A stretch of 64,000 nucleotides of DNA from JAOAPG01 sp963791575. Lineage in GTDB: Bacteria; Acidobacteriota; Terriglobia; Terriglobales; Acidobacteriaceae. The notes beneath the pieces were generated by a model. It was not told where the DNA came from. It ran no database searches and saw only the letters and a list, made by a program, of their open reading frames with translations. Shown piece after piece: positions 16,176 through 24,046 of the stretch. How positions within the stretch are numbered: position 1 is the stretch's first letter; every line of letters starts with the position of its first letter. Made by a program: the position numbers and the translations under genes. The DNA lies in assembly GCA_963791575.1 (NCBI GenBank), contig CAWBSY010000011.1, positions 496,001-560,000 on the forward strand. Direction: 5' to 3'.

Positions 16176-17062
16176 GGCGTAATCCTTCTTGGAGGGTACA
16201 GCGCTGTTTCGGCGAACGACTTTGGCATATCTCCATTTTCAGCAATCCAAGCATTGATTCCATCGGCAAATAGCTTGAGCCCTTCAAATGATATGTCCAG
16301 CGGAAGATGAGGATACTTCGCCCCACCAACCTTCATTTCATCTTTAAAAATATCAAGCAACGGAATAAATTCACCCTCTAATGTCGATTCCTTCTTCCGG
16401 TGGTAGGACCACGCAACAATATCTGCTGCTTGTAGCGCGGTGACATTGTCATCAAGGTCAGCTGTTAATGATCCAACCCTTGATTCTAAGGCTTTATGTT
16501 TTTCCCACTGCAAAACTACAGTGTGGGCCGCATTCATTTGTTCATGATGGTGATCCGAGCCTTTATCCACGAGATAGGCGATTCGATTCTTATAACCTGT
16601 AGCGGTTGCGATCACTACATTCATAACTATCGTGGCGAAGAAAGCCATCGTGTAAGCTCCCATGATCTCTCTGTACACCTTTTTCGAGAGCAATGCTTTG
16701 TAGTCGGCCTGAGGGACTGACACTGAAAACGTGTAGATTCGATGCGTAAGGATGGCCTTGACGGCAGAAGTGAATAAAGCAATCTTCATCTCACGTTTCA
16801 TGGTTACATGCTTGCCATAGGGTCGCACAAAATCCTTCATATGAAGGCCGTCTATGCGGAACTCGTGGAGAATGTCTTTCCAGTTCGCATCGAAGTCCAG
16901 AAAGCTAGGCTTGTTCATTAACATACCGCCGACCACGGCGATAGCAGCCTCTTCATGGCTACCGCTATCATCGCAGTAGCACGTCACAGCAGATGAAATG
17001 CGAGTTGGATCATCGGAATGATGCATCAAGAACCACACATCCTCTGGAGGGAGATAACTCAT
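16172..17062 (-). CDS. DUF3800 domain-containing passenger protein
   Basis: A 296-residue protein with DUF3800 hallmarks: YCDDSGSHE (Asp31, Asp32) at the start, LHMKDF after the first beta-alpha unit, a central VDKGSDHHHE and LQAADIVAWSYHRK near residue 225. The acidic residues suggest an RNase H-like fold, so nuclease activity is a reasonable but unproven guess. It lies inside the IS1595 element, oriented toward the transposase, and is followed by a coupled 52-residue ORF. DUF3800 genes are often found on mobile elements and in defence-rich regions. The right terminal repeat places a TTGACT -35-like motif upstream. Confidence 0.85.
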   Translation of the reverse strand: MSYLPPEDVWFLMHHSDDPTRISSAVTCYCDDSGSHEEAAIAVVGGMLMNKPSFLDFDANWKDILHEFRIDGLHMKDFVRPYGKHVTMKREMKIALFTSAVKAILTHRIYTFSVSVPQADYKALLSKKVYREIMGAYTMAFFATIVMNVVIATATGYKNRIAYLVDKGSDHHHEQMNAAHTVVLQWEKHKALESRVGSLTADLDDNVTALQAADIVAWSYHRKKESTLEGEFIPLLDIFKDEMKVGGAKYPHLPLDISFEGLKLFADGINAWIAENGDMPKSFAETALYPPRRITP

Positions 17063-17107
17063 CGCGCACCCCCGCCGATACCTGACTCATCGTCCACCCC
17101 GAGGGTT

Positions 17108-17131
17108 GGGCGAGTCAAGTATATTCTTGCC
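17108..17131 (-). repeat. right terminal inverted repeat
   Basis: Read on the minus strand it begins GGCAAG and continues AATATACTTGACTCGCCC, matching the left end except at two bases. Confidence 0.92.
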
Positions 17132-17139
17132 AAAATAAT
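17132..17139 (+). repeat. right target site duplication of the IS element
   Basis: AAAATAAT, identical to 14989-14996. Confidence 0.9.
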
Positions 17140-17302
17140 CATCGAAAGTGTGGCGCAATTTCCCTATCCAAACTGCTATGCTGGATATAGAGCTAAAACA
17201 TCAGCTTCCTGCAAGCACTTTCTGTCGAACCACCATCAACCCTGATTCGAGTGTTCAAGATTCAGGAATGCTAAAATCAAAAATCCTGTTTCAGCGAAAC
17301 AC

Positions 17303-17641
17303 ATGAAAGTTACTGAAAAAGATGTAGCTTACGTCGCCGACCTCGGCAACCTCGAATTGACGGAAGAAGAACGCACGCGCATGTTGCGCGACTTGAACTC
17401 GATTCTCGGATACATCGATCGCCTGAATGAGCTCGATACGTCAAACGTCGAGCCGATGGCGCAGGTATCGGATCGTTACGGAGTCGATCAGTCGAAGCAA
17501 GGAAGCGAACGCTTCGCCTATGCGAGCCGCGAAGATATCCTCGAAGGATTACGAAAATCGTTGCCGCATGAAGAAGCGCTGGCGAATGCACCGGATGCAG
17601 ATGGAACATTCTTCAGAGTCCCGAAGGTGATTGAAAGATAA
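17303..17641 (+). CDS. gatC: Asp-tRNA(Asn)/Glu-tRNA(Gln) amidotransferase subunit C
   Basis: A 112-residue GatC. The N-terminal helical part (VTEKDVAYVADLGNLELTEEERTRM) and the LNSILGYIDRLNELDTSNVEPM segment are diagnostic, as is the FFRVPKVIE end. GatC stabilises the GatA-GatB complex that converts misacylated Glu-tRNA(Gln) or Asp-tRNA(Asn) to the correct amidated form. gatA follows after 76 bases; gatB is not in the window. Confidence 0.93.
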   Translation: MKVTEKDVAYVADLGNLELTEEERTRMLRDLNSILGYIDRLNELDTSNVEPMAQVSDRYGVDQSKQGSERFAYASREDILEGLRKSLPHEEALANAPDADGTFFRVPKVIER

Positions 17642-17654
17642 CAAGAAGCCTTTC

Positions 17655-17717
17655 GTCGTTGGTCGTCGGTCTTTGGCCAACACAAAGCGCCAACGACCGT
17701 AGGCCACGACCAACGAC
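17655..17717. repeat. inverted repeat between gatC and gatA
   Basis: Perfect 12-base arms GTCGTTGGTCGT (17655-17666) and ACGACCAACGAC (17706-17717) abut the gatA ATG, where no Shine-Dalgarno is visible. Related words occur upstream of rnpB (34805-34830). Confidence 0.6.
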
Positions 17718-19166
17718 ATGGATTTAAATTCACTCACAATTGACGCAGCCCGCAATGCGGTGCAGGATCGCAAGACCACTGCGGTCGCATTAGCTGAGGC
17801 TTTTTATTCGAAGATCGAGAAAGACGATCCGCAGATCGGGGCTTATCTCACTCTTTCCAAAGAGCGTGCTTTTAGCAAAGCCGCTGAAATCGATGCTCTC
17901 GCTGCGAGAGGCGAGAAGCTGCCTCCGCTTGGCGGCGTTCCCGTTGGAATCAAAGACGTTTTAGTCACACGCGGCGTTCGCACGACCGCTGGTTCGAAAA
18001 TTCTTGGCAATTATGTTCCGCCGTACGACTGCACAGCCGTCGCACGCATGGAAGCAGCTGGCGCAGTCGTGCTCGGCAAATTGAATTGCGATGAGTTTGC
18101 AATGGGCTCGTCAAACGAGAATTCAGCATGGAAGCCGGTGCACAATCCGCGCGACTTGAGCCGCGTACCTGGTGGTTCGTCTGGAGGATCGGCGGCGGCA
18201 GTTGCTGCTGATACAGCAGTAGTTACGCTCGGATCAGACACAGGAGGCTCGATCAGGCAGCCCGCATCATTCTGCGGAGTGGTTGGACTTAAGCCGACTT
18301 ACGGACGAGTGTCGCGTTATGGATTGATCGCGTTTGCCTCGTCACTCGATCACATCGGCCCGTTCGGCAAGACGGTGAAAGACGCAGCGACAGTGCTGCG
18401 AACGATTGCCGGGCGCGATCCGATGGACTCGACTTCGGCAGAAGTTCCTGTTCCTGATTACGTTGCGGAACTTGAAAAGCCAGTGCGCGGGTTGAAGATC
18501 GGCGTCGCGAAAGAGTATCTCGGCGAAGGACTTGACCCAGAAGTTCGGAAATCGGTGGAAGCGGCTATTCAGAAAATTGCAAGCCTTGGTTGCGAGATCG
18601 TGGAAGTTTCTTTGCCTAATACGGAATACGCGATTCCGACTTATTACATCATCGCAACTGCGGAAGCATCGTCGAACTTGGCTCGCTTCGATGGAGTTCG
18701 CTACGGATATCGTGCCCCTGAGGTTCGCAATCTCTCGCAAATGTATCGACGCACTCGCGATCAGGGATTTGGACCTGAAGTGAAGCGCCGCATCATGCTT
18801 GGGACGTATGCATTGAGCGCTGGCTATTACGACGCCTATTACTTGAAGGCACAAAAAGTACGAGCGTTGTTGACGCGGGACTTCGATGAAGCATTCAAAA
18901 AAGTAGATGCGATCGTGACGCCGACGAGCCCGACCGCAGCATTCAAGTTAGGCGACAAAGTGGATGATCCGCTGGCAATGTACCTTGCCGATATCTATAC
19001 GGTGACGGCGAATATAGCGGGAATCCCAGGTATATCGGTGCCTTGCGGAGAGACGAAAGACAAGCTGCCAATAGGATTGCAGATATTAGGAAAGCATTTC
19101 GACGAAGCGACAATCTTGAGAGTGGCGCATGAGTATGAGAAGGCAGGCGCTAGGCGCTGGGCTTGA
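17718..19166 (+). CDS. gatA: Asp-tRNA(Asn)/Glu-tRNA(Gln) amidotransferase subunit A
   Basis: A 482-residue amidase-signature enzyme that hydrolyses glutamine and channels ammonia to GatB. The Ser-cisSer-Lys triad is visible: Lys79 (VGIKDV), Ser154 in PGGSSGGSAAAV and Ser178 in DTGGSIRQPA. YGRVSRYGLIAFASSLDHIGP and the GIPGISVPCG region are typical of GatA. ATG 17718 directly follows one arm of an inverted repeat. The gene is intact and full length. Confidence 0.96.
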   Translation: MDLNSLTIDAARNAVQDRKTTAVALAEAFYSKIEKDDPQIGAYLTLSKERAFSKAAEIDALAARGEKLPPLGGVPVGIKDVLVTRGVRTTAGSKILGNYVPPYDCTAVARMEAAGAVVLGKLNCDEFAMGSSNENSAWKPVHNPRDLSRVPGGSSGGSAAAVAADTAVVTLGSDTGGSIRQPASFCGVVGLKPTYGRVSRYGLIAFASSLDHIGPFGKTVKDAATVLRTIAGRDPMDSTSAEVPVPDYVAELEKPVRGLKIGVAKEYLGEGLDPEVRKSVEAAIQKIASLGCEIVEVSLPNTEYAIPTYYIIATAEASSNLARFDGVRYGYRAPEVRNLSQMYRRTRDQGFGPEVKRRIMLGTYALSAGYYDAYYLKAQKVRALLTRDFDEAFKKVDAIVTPTSPTAAFKLGDKVDDPLAMYLADIYTVTANIAGIPGISVPCGETKDKLPIGLQILGKHFDEATILRVAHEYEKAGARRWA

Positions 19167-19270
19167 ACCACAGCGGACACAGAGGAACACAGGGTAGAAA
19201 ACGATTGGACAGCCCCTTCGACTACGCTCAGGGCAGGCTCATGGCGGCTGTCGCTACGTGAGCATGGTGG

Positions 19271-19859
19271 TTACAGCAGTTTGTAGTAGCGATTGCTTTG
19301 ATCTGCACAGGCTTGGCAGAAAGTTTTCCCTTCAATAACTACTTCGCGGTGGAAATTTATTCCTTCGGCGCAGGATTCACACACAATTCGTTCGCCTTTG
19401 TATCCGGGGAACTCTTCCGGCGGGCAGTTCGACCTTTACCCATTGCTGGGTAAATAGGTCTTCGTCTTTCATTTCTCGATAGGCCAGCATCTGCTGCTGG
19501 TTTTTGTTTTCAAGTTCAGGATGCATCCGGCGCGCCAGCGCCTTGGATGATTCTTTGGCTGCGATGCGGATGGCTTTGTCGTTATGGACGTCCACGAAAG
19601 TGGCCGCCATTTTTCCCCAGTCGCGGAATTTTAGAGCGCGCTTGCCGAGACGGCAGCCGGTGACGACGGCCACAGCATCGGTGGCGCAGCGGTCAATTTC
19701 AACAAAAGTTACAAGACGCTTGCGGTCTTTGGCGCTGGGATCTTCGATCCCGAGTTGCTGAAGGCCAAGCATTGCCATGCGCACGCCGAGCACTTGTCCG
19801 GCGCAAAGGTGTCCGTGTGCCTGTTCAGCGTCGAGGAGGTATTCGTCGAAGGATTTCAT
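19271..19859 (-). CDS. FmdE family protein with C-terminal zinc finger (one frameshift)
   Basis: The first 150 residues match the FmdE (formylmethanofuran dehydrogenase subunit E-like) domain: AEQAHGHLCAGQVLGVRMAM, FVEIDRCATDAVAVVTGCRLGKR and FRDWGKMAATFVD. Near 19420 one indel moves the frame. The continuation GYKGERIVCESCAEGINFHR and then TFCQACADQSNRYYKLL ends with TAA at 19271-19273. The Cys-x2-Cys pairs make a small zinc finger, a known C-terminal addition in FmdE proteins. Uncorrected, the ORF ends at 19377. Non-methanogen FmdE homologues are uncharacterised; a molybdenum or tungsten enzyme link is only suggested by the family name. Confidence 0.78.
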
Positions 19860-19975
19860 TGCGAGCTTTCGGCTCTCAGCTATCAGCTTTTAGCTAAAGC
19901 AAGTTCAATTGTAGTACGGGAAAGCAAAGGTCATACGGGAACGAAAGGTCCAAAAATTAAAGGAGAAGAAACGTC

Positions 19976-20611
19976 ATGATGAATTCACCGAAGTCACAAG
20001 TCAAAGTTGTGCTTGCGATTGTACTTTCAATTTCACTGCTCGCCACTGGATGCAGTGCGCAATGGATCAGCGTTGCTCTCGCCGATTTACCGGTGCTGGT
20101 GCAAATGGCTCTCAACATTGGCAGTCTGGTTACTACCCTGCAATCTGGCAATCAACTGGGTGCTGGCGATGCGGCGGCTATCCAGAATATCTCGACGGAA
20201 GCGAGCAAGGATCTGAATCTTCTGCAAACGCTTTACAACCAGTACAATGCCAGTCCGAACACGGGTACGCTGCAAGAGATCAACAAGGTCGTGAGCGAAA
20301 TCAGCCAGAACCTTCCTGCGCTTCTGCAAGCAGCACACGTTGCCGATCCGACACTGGCTGCAAGATTAGCGGCGGGAGTAAATCTCATTCTCACCACAGT
20401 CACCAGCTTTGCTTCGTTAATTCCACAGACACCGATTCTGCAAGTCGCAACTCCACAGCTCGGTTCGCGCACCAGCTTGCAGAAGAGTGGGAGCAAGGCG
20501 ATCGTCATTCCACATGCAAAAGATTTGAAGAAGCAGTGGAACCAGCAGGTATGCTCGCGGACGGGGAGAGCTGCACTGGATGCGGCGTTTGAAGGATGTG
20601 CGCTGCGGTAG
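19976..20611 (+). CDS. putative lipoprotein of unknown function
   Basis: A 211-residue product with a lipoprotein signal: a basic start, a hydrophobic stretch and the lipobox LATGC with Cys26. The mature part is mainly helical and rich in Ala, Gln and Asn (TEASKDLNLLQTLYNQYNAS, then EINKVVSEISQNLPALLQAA). It has two further cysteines near the end (VCSRTG, EGCALR). The GGAGAAG Shine-Dalgarno fits the first ATG (19976) or the next (19979). I do not recognise the family. Confidence 0.65.
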   Translation: MMNSPKSQVKVVLAIVLSISLLATGCSAQWISVALADLPVLVQMALNIGSLVTTLQSGNQLGAGDAAAIQNISTEASKDLNLLQTLYNQYNASPNTGTLQEINKVVSEISQNLPALLQAAHVADPTLAARLAAGVNLILTTVTSFASLIPQTPILQVATPQLGSRTSLQKSGSKAIVIPHAKDLKKQWNQQVCSRTGRAALDAAFEGCALR

Positions 20612-20644
20612 GGCAGAAGGTTTCGTAGCACAGGCTACGAACTA

Positions 20645-20690
20645 GCCGAGCTGGCGCTCGGCATGGACGGGCGGGGACGCCCGTCCATGC
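20645..20690. repeat. two tandem perfect hairpins between convergent genes
   Basis: GCCGAG/CTCGGC (20645-20662) is followed by a 13-base perfect stem GCATGGACGGGCG / CGCCCGTCCATGC with a 4-base loop (20661-20690). No T tract follows. It may act as a bidirectional terminator for the lipoprotein gene and cysS, or be a REP-like unit. Confidence 0.65.
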
Positions 20691-20703
20691 ATTGGACAAG
20701 AAT

Positions 20704-22185
20704 CTATTTTCTGCGCCAGCGCACTCCGTCTTTTGTGATTTCAACGATAATGCCTGCGCTGGTTAGCTCCGCGCGAATTGCATCAGAAGCGGAGAAATTT
20801 TTCGATTTGCGGGCAGCTTCCATTTCAGCGATTTTCTTTTCGACATCAGCATCGGAAAGTTGATGTGCCGCGACTGCGTCCAATAATTCCGGGCTGATAT
20901 CTTCTCGACCTTCACTTTTCGCCCATTCAAGAATGCTTTTCATCTTTGGCCCGTCGTCGTCTTTCAATACGGCAAAGATTTCATCGAATTGTTTTAACGC
21001 GTCGAGCAGAGGCTGAACATCGCCGTTCTTAATCTGACCTGCATCTATGGCGGCGTTCGCGGTGCGCACCATATCGAAGATCGCGGCTTGCGCTTGCGCC
21101 GTATTGAGATCATCTTCGAGCCCTGCACGCAGCCGGTCCCTGGTCTCTTGTGCGAGACGGGCCATAATTTCTCCGCTGCCCTCGGGAAACTGACCGGCTG
21201 TCAGACGTAATCGAAAGTTGCGGAGGCGATCCACGGAAGCCGCGGCCTGCTGCAATCCGTCCCAAGTGAAGTTGAGTTGATTGCGGTAAGGGACCGAGGC
21301 CAGCAAGAGACGAATCGAAGAGGGCTTGTACCCCTTGAGTACAAGATCCCGCAGAGTGAAAAAATTTCCCTGGCTCTTCGACATCTTCTCGCCCTCGACG
21401 AGTAGAAAGCGGGCATGAAACCAGAAATGGGCAAACGTCTTGCCAGTGAGCGCTTCCGACTGTGCGATCTCATTTTCATGGTGGGGGAAAATTAAATCTT
21501 CGCCGCCGGCGTGAAGATCGAAAGTCTCGCCCAATTCCTCCATCGACATTACGGAGCATTCGATGTGCCACCCAGGGCGGCCTGGCCCGATCACGCTATC
21601 CCACGATGCCTCGCCTGGCTTCGGAGCTTTCCATAGAGCGAAATCGCGTGCGTTATCTTTTTCGTATTCATCAACATCGATACGCGCCCCGTCTTGCATT
21701 CCTGCGAAATCTCTCTTGGAAAGTTTGCCGTAGGCGGGAAATTTCGCGATCCGAAAATAATACGAGCCATCCTCAGTACGGTAAGCGAAACCTTTTTCCT
21801 GAAGTACGGCAATCGATTCGGCCATCTCAGGAATGTGATCAGTGGCGTGCACCAACTGCGGCTCTTCGATATTGAGGGCGGCGGCATCCTCAAGAAACGC
21901 CCTTTCGTATTTCGCGGTGTATTCCTTGACGCTAACGCCATCACGGGCGGAGTTGCGGATGATTTTGTCATCCACATCGGTGATGTTCATGACATGTTGC
22001 AAACGGTATCCACTCTGCCGAAGAAAGCGGCGCAGGACATCGATAGCGACGAAGGTACGGAAATTTCCGATGTGTCCGTAGTCGTAGACGGTGGGCCCGC
22101 AGGCGTACATGCGGACTTCGTTGTCCCGGAGCGGCGCAAACTCTTCCACCAGCCCGGACAGAGTGTTGTAAAGGCGTACCGCCAT
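20704..22185 (-). CDS. cysS: cysteinyl-tRNA synthetase
   Basis: A 493-residue class I synthetase that charges tRNA-Cys. HIGN at residues 38-41 and KMSKS at 267-271 form the ATP site. Cys29, Cys210 and the HAGGEDLIFPHHENE segment supply zinc ligands that select cysteine. The C-terminal helical region ends with GIIVEITKDGVRWRRK. The ATG at 22185 gives the canonical start MAVRLYNTLSG. It is intact, convergent with the upstream lipoprotein gene and separated from it by tandem hairpins. Confidence 0.96.
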   Translation of the reverse strand: MAVRLYNTLSGLVEEFAPLRDNEVRMYACGPTVYDYGHIGNFRTFVAIDVLRRFLRQSGYRLQHVMNITDVDDKIIRNSARDGVSVKEYTAKYERAFLEDAAALNIEEPQLVHATDHIPEMAESIAVLQEKGFAYRTEDGSYYFRIAKFPAYGKLSKRDFAGMQDGARIDVDEYEKDNARDFALWKAPKPGEASWDSVIGPGRPGWHIECSVMSMEELGETFDLHAGGEDLIFPHHENEIAQSEALTGKTFAHFWFHARFLLVEGEKMSKSQGNFFTLRDLVLKGYKPSSIRLLLASVPYRNQLNFTWDGLQQAAASVDRLRNFRLRLTAGQFPEGSGEIMARLAQETRDRLRAGLEDDLNTAQAQAAIFDMVRTANAAIDAGQIKNGDVQPLLDALKQFDEIFAVLKDDDGPKMKSILEWAKSEGREDISPELLDAVAAHQLSDADVEKKIAEMEAARKSKNFSASDAIRAELTSAGIIVEITKDGVRWRRK

Positions 22186-22297
22186 GATTAGAGGCCAAGC
22201 TCCAAAGTTAAGAATTAAGAACTAAATTTGCAGAGCGAAAATGATGAGCCTGCTTGCGAGCAGAATCATTCATTCTAGGGGGAATAAAGAAAGAGGG

Positions 22298-22897
22298 TCA
22301 AATGGTTTCACTCGCGGATCGGGCAGCAGTGGATGGGGCTGGAGCATGAGAGCGTAACCGGTGTCCCACGAGGATGACGTAATGCACTGCAGAAATGATG
22401 GTGAACGCAAACGTTGCGCGAAGAAAAGTTAAGCGCGCAATCCATACCCAGCGGGTGTGATGAACTTCCAAAAGCATTACAAAGAAGACGGCGGCAACTT
22501 GGGCGAAGGTGTTCGCTTTGCCAAAGATGCTGGGACGGAAATCTCTTAGTCCAGCGATGGCGAAGAGCACCGCGCTTGCGGCGAGAATCGAAATATCGCG
22601 GCTGAAAACCAGCACGGTAAACTTCCAGGGAATTTTTCGCATGATGGACAGCACTAAGAAGACAGTGCTGAGCAGAAGCTTGTCGGCGATCGGGTCGAGA
22701 TACTGACCGAGTGTGGTCTGTTGCTTGAGCGTACGAGCCAGGAGCCCGTCAAGACCATCGCTGAGGCCCGCGAATACAAAGAGTAGAAGCGCCCAGAAAT
22801 AATGGCCCTCAACTAAATTGATTACGATGAACGGAAGAAACATCATTCGCAACAGCGTGAGCTGGTTGGGAGCGCTGAGCAGTTGCGAGAATTTCAT
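22298..22897 (-). CDS. pgsA: CDP-diacylglycerol-glycerol-3-phosphate 3-phosphatidyltransferase-like
   Basis: A 199-residue membrane protein with several hydrophobic helices. It carries the CDP-alcohol phosphatidyltransferase motif in SDGLDGLLARTLKQ...GQYLDPIADK (DGxxAR, then GxxxDxxxD). PNQLTLLRMMFLPF is the typical N-terminal helix. PgsA makes phosphatidylglycerol phosphate. A related enzyme such as cardiolipin synthase Cls-II cannot be excluded by motif. Its ATG overlaps the upstream gene by 4 bases, so the two are coupled. Confidence 0.85.
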   Translation of the reverse strand: MKFSQLLSAPNQLTLLRMMFLPFIVINLVEGHYFWALLLFVFAGLSDGLDGLLARTLKQQTTLGQYLDPIADKLLLSTVFLVLSIMRKIPWKFTVLVFSRDISILAASAVLFAIAGLRDFRPSIFGKANTFAQVAAVFFVMLLEVHHTRWVWIARLTFLRATFAFTIISAVHYVILVGHRLRSHAPAPSTAARSASETI

Positions 22898-23301
22898 TGG
22901 CGGTTCTCAGAACTGCTGGCCAGTTCCGCGGGAGTGAGCTGGCTGTGCCTGGTAAGAACGACTGCGGCATCCAATTTAGTTTTGTTGGCGAAACGTTGGG
23001 AGAGTGATGGGATGTTGCCATCGGGCAGATCGAGTTCGACGCGTTCGATGCGGTGCATGGGAAAAAAGACCACCGCCGGGGAAAACGGTTCGTTCTGCTG
23101 AATGAGGGAAATCAAATCGTCGAAGGACGCAAGCTCAACGCCGCAGAGACTTAGTCCAGTGGGAGAAAGCACGAGAATGACACCCCAGAATTTCTCGCGA
23201 GGGGTTCCTAAAGTTGTAACAACCATGGTGCCCGGCTCAAAAGGAAGGCGTTGGGGCCGATTGCTTTTCGCGTACGTATTGTCCTCTTGAGAATTTGGCA
23301 C
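22894..23301 (-). CDS. hypothetical protein coupled to pgsA
   Basis: A 135-residue soluble protein. The middle (GTMVVTTLGTPREKFWGVIL, then LCGVELASFDDLISLIQ and AVVFFPMHRIERVELDL) reads like a small beta-barrel domain. The C-terminus is a helix rich in Ala/Ser. The TGA overlaps the pgsA ATG, indicating coordinated translation. I recognise no characterised family. The context suggests a role in envelope lipid synthesis or its regulation, which is an inference. Confidence 0.65.
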   Translation of the reverse strand: MPNSQEDNTYAKSNRPQRLPFEPGTMVVTTLGTPREKFWGVILVLSPTGLSLCGVELASFDDLISLIQQNEPFSPAVVFFPMHRIERVELDLPDGNIPSLSQRFANKTKLDAAVVLTRHSQLTPAELASSSENRQ

Positions 23302-23350
23302 AAGTTGATTGTCGCTGTGAGCGGGAGAGTTTGCAACCGTAACGAGTGTG

Positions 23351-23386
23351 GTAGTGGTGCAGTTTGAATTCAGACTGCACCACTAC
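23351..23386. repeat. 13-base perfect palindromic element upstream of tRNA-Val
   Basis: The arms GTAGTGGTGCAGT and ACTGCACCACTAC flank TTGAATTCAG. It is stable and GC-balanced, has no T tract and lies about 95 bases before the tRNA. Confidence 0.6.
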
Positions 23387-23481
23387 CCGGAGTGTTCCCT
23401 ATTGGCGCGAAAGCATAATGAAGAAAAGTCCCAGTGGATTGCCGGGAAATAGCCGGCCCGGTACAATGAAAGAGACGACGT

Positions 23482-23558
23482 AGGCGCGTAGCTCAGTTGG
23501 TTAGAGCGCTACCTTGACACGGTAGAGGTCAGGAGTTCGAGTCTCCTCGTGCCTACCA
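23482..23558 (+). tRNA. tRNA-Val (anticodon GAC)
   Basis: A 77-base cloverleaf: acceptor AGGCGCG pairs with CGTGCCT (one G-T pair), discriminator A, encoded CCA. The D arm is GCTC/GAGC, the anticodon stem CTACC/GGTAG with loop TTGACAC (anticodon GAC at 23516-23518), and the T arm AGGAG-TTCGAGT-CTCCT. It decodes GUC and GUU valine codons. Confidence 0.96.
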
Positions 23559-23589
23559 TTTAAATCCTGCACTTGCGAGACTTTCCGTT

Positions 23590-23880
23590 TTCACAACTTC
23601 CAACCGGTCGTGGGGCCATCGATTCAACTTCTGCATCAAGTCCATGCCACATTGGAACGGCGTGACCGACTGCGAGATACTGGTCATCGAGCCCAACGAG
23701 CGTCTCTCCTATAGATGGAATGCTTCGGACGGGAGGACTGAAAAACGACCGTTACTTGGACGCTGACCCAGACAAATGGCGCACGCACGTGCTCATGGGC
23801 ATTCCACTTCCGTCCAGAAGAAGAGGCGAACTATCAAGGCGCGACTTACGGGGAAAAAGTAGTGGCTGGGCCTGGAGTCA
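23590..23880 (+). pseudogene. remnant of an SRPBCC/AHSA1-type gene
   Basis: Pieces of an SRPBCC domain appear in succession in different frames: HNFQPVVG; then RFNFCIKSMPHWNGVTDCEI and LVIEPNERLSYRWNAS; then GLKTTVTWTLTQTNGART and FRPEEEANYQGATYG. These match the usual order of that family (activator of Hsp90 ATPase homologues). There is no start, at least two frame changes, and the end degrades after 23870. It begins about 30 bases after the tRNA, so it may be a leftover of an insertion at the tRNA. The ORF at 23720-24034 runs through it out of frame and is not a gene. Confidence 0.6.
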
Positions 23881-24046
23881 CAACAGCGTTGCCACTATTA
23901 TGGCGCCTTCAAACATTCAGGCATCCCCCTACCTCAAACTGTACACCTCGCTTAGCACTCTGAAGCACATACTTGGGAAGAGCGTAGAACAGCAATCACG
24001 AGCTGTTGCGCATCTCCCCGGGAGCCAAAATTAGCTTTCGTAGGAC

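Larger units (their letters stand above)
14997..17131. mobile_element. IS1595-family insertion element with two passenger genes
   Basis: A 2135-bp unit bounded by 24-bp inverted repeats that start with GG and differ at 2 positions. They share 18 perfect bases, AATATACTTGACTCGCCC. It is flanked by a perfect 8-bp direct repeat AAAATAAT, the duplication length known for IS1595. It contains an intact transposase on the plus strand and, convergently, a DUF3800 gene plus a 52-residue ORF. It inserted between cca and gatC. Intact ends and a perfect duplication suggest recent transposition. Confidence 0.93.

Noticed and set aside
19200..19270. Possible gene between gatA and the FmdE-like gene
   Set aside because: The stretch consists of short interspersed words (GGACACAGAGGAACACAGGG and CCTTCGACTACGCTCAGGGC) that look like intergenic repeats, with no ORF.
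23720..24034. 104-residue ORF downstream of tRNA-Val
   Set aside because: It is the out-of-frame reading of the SRPBCC remnant.
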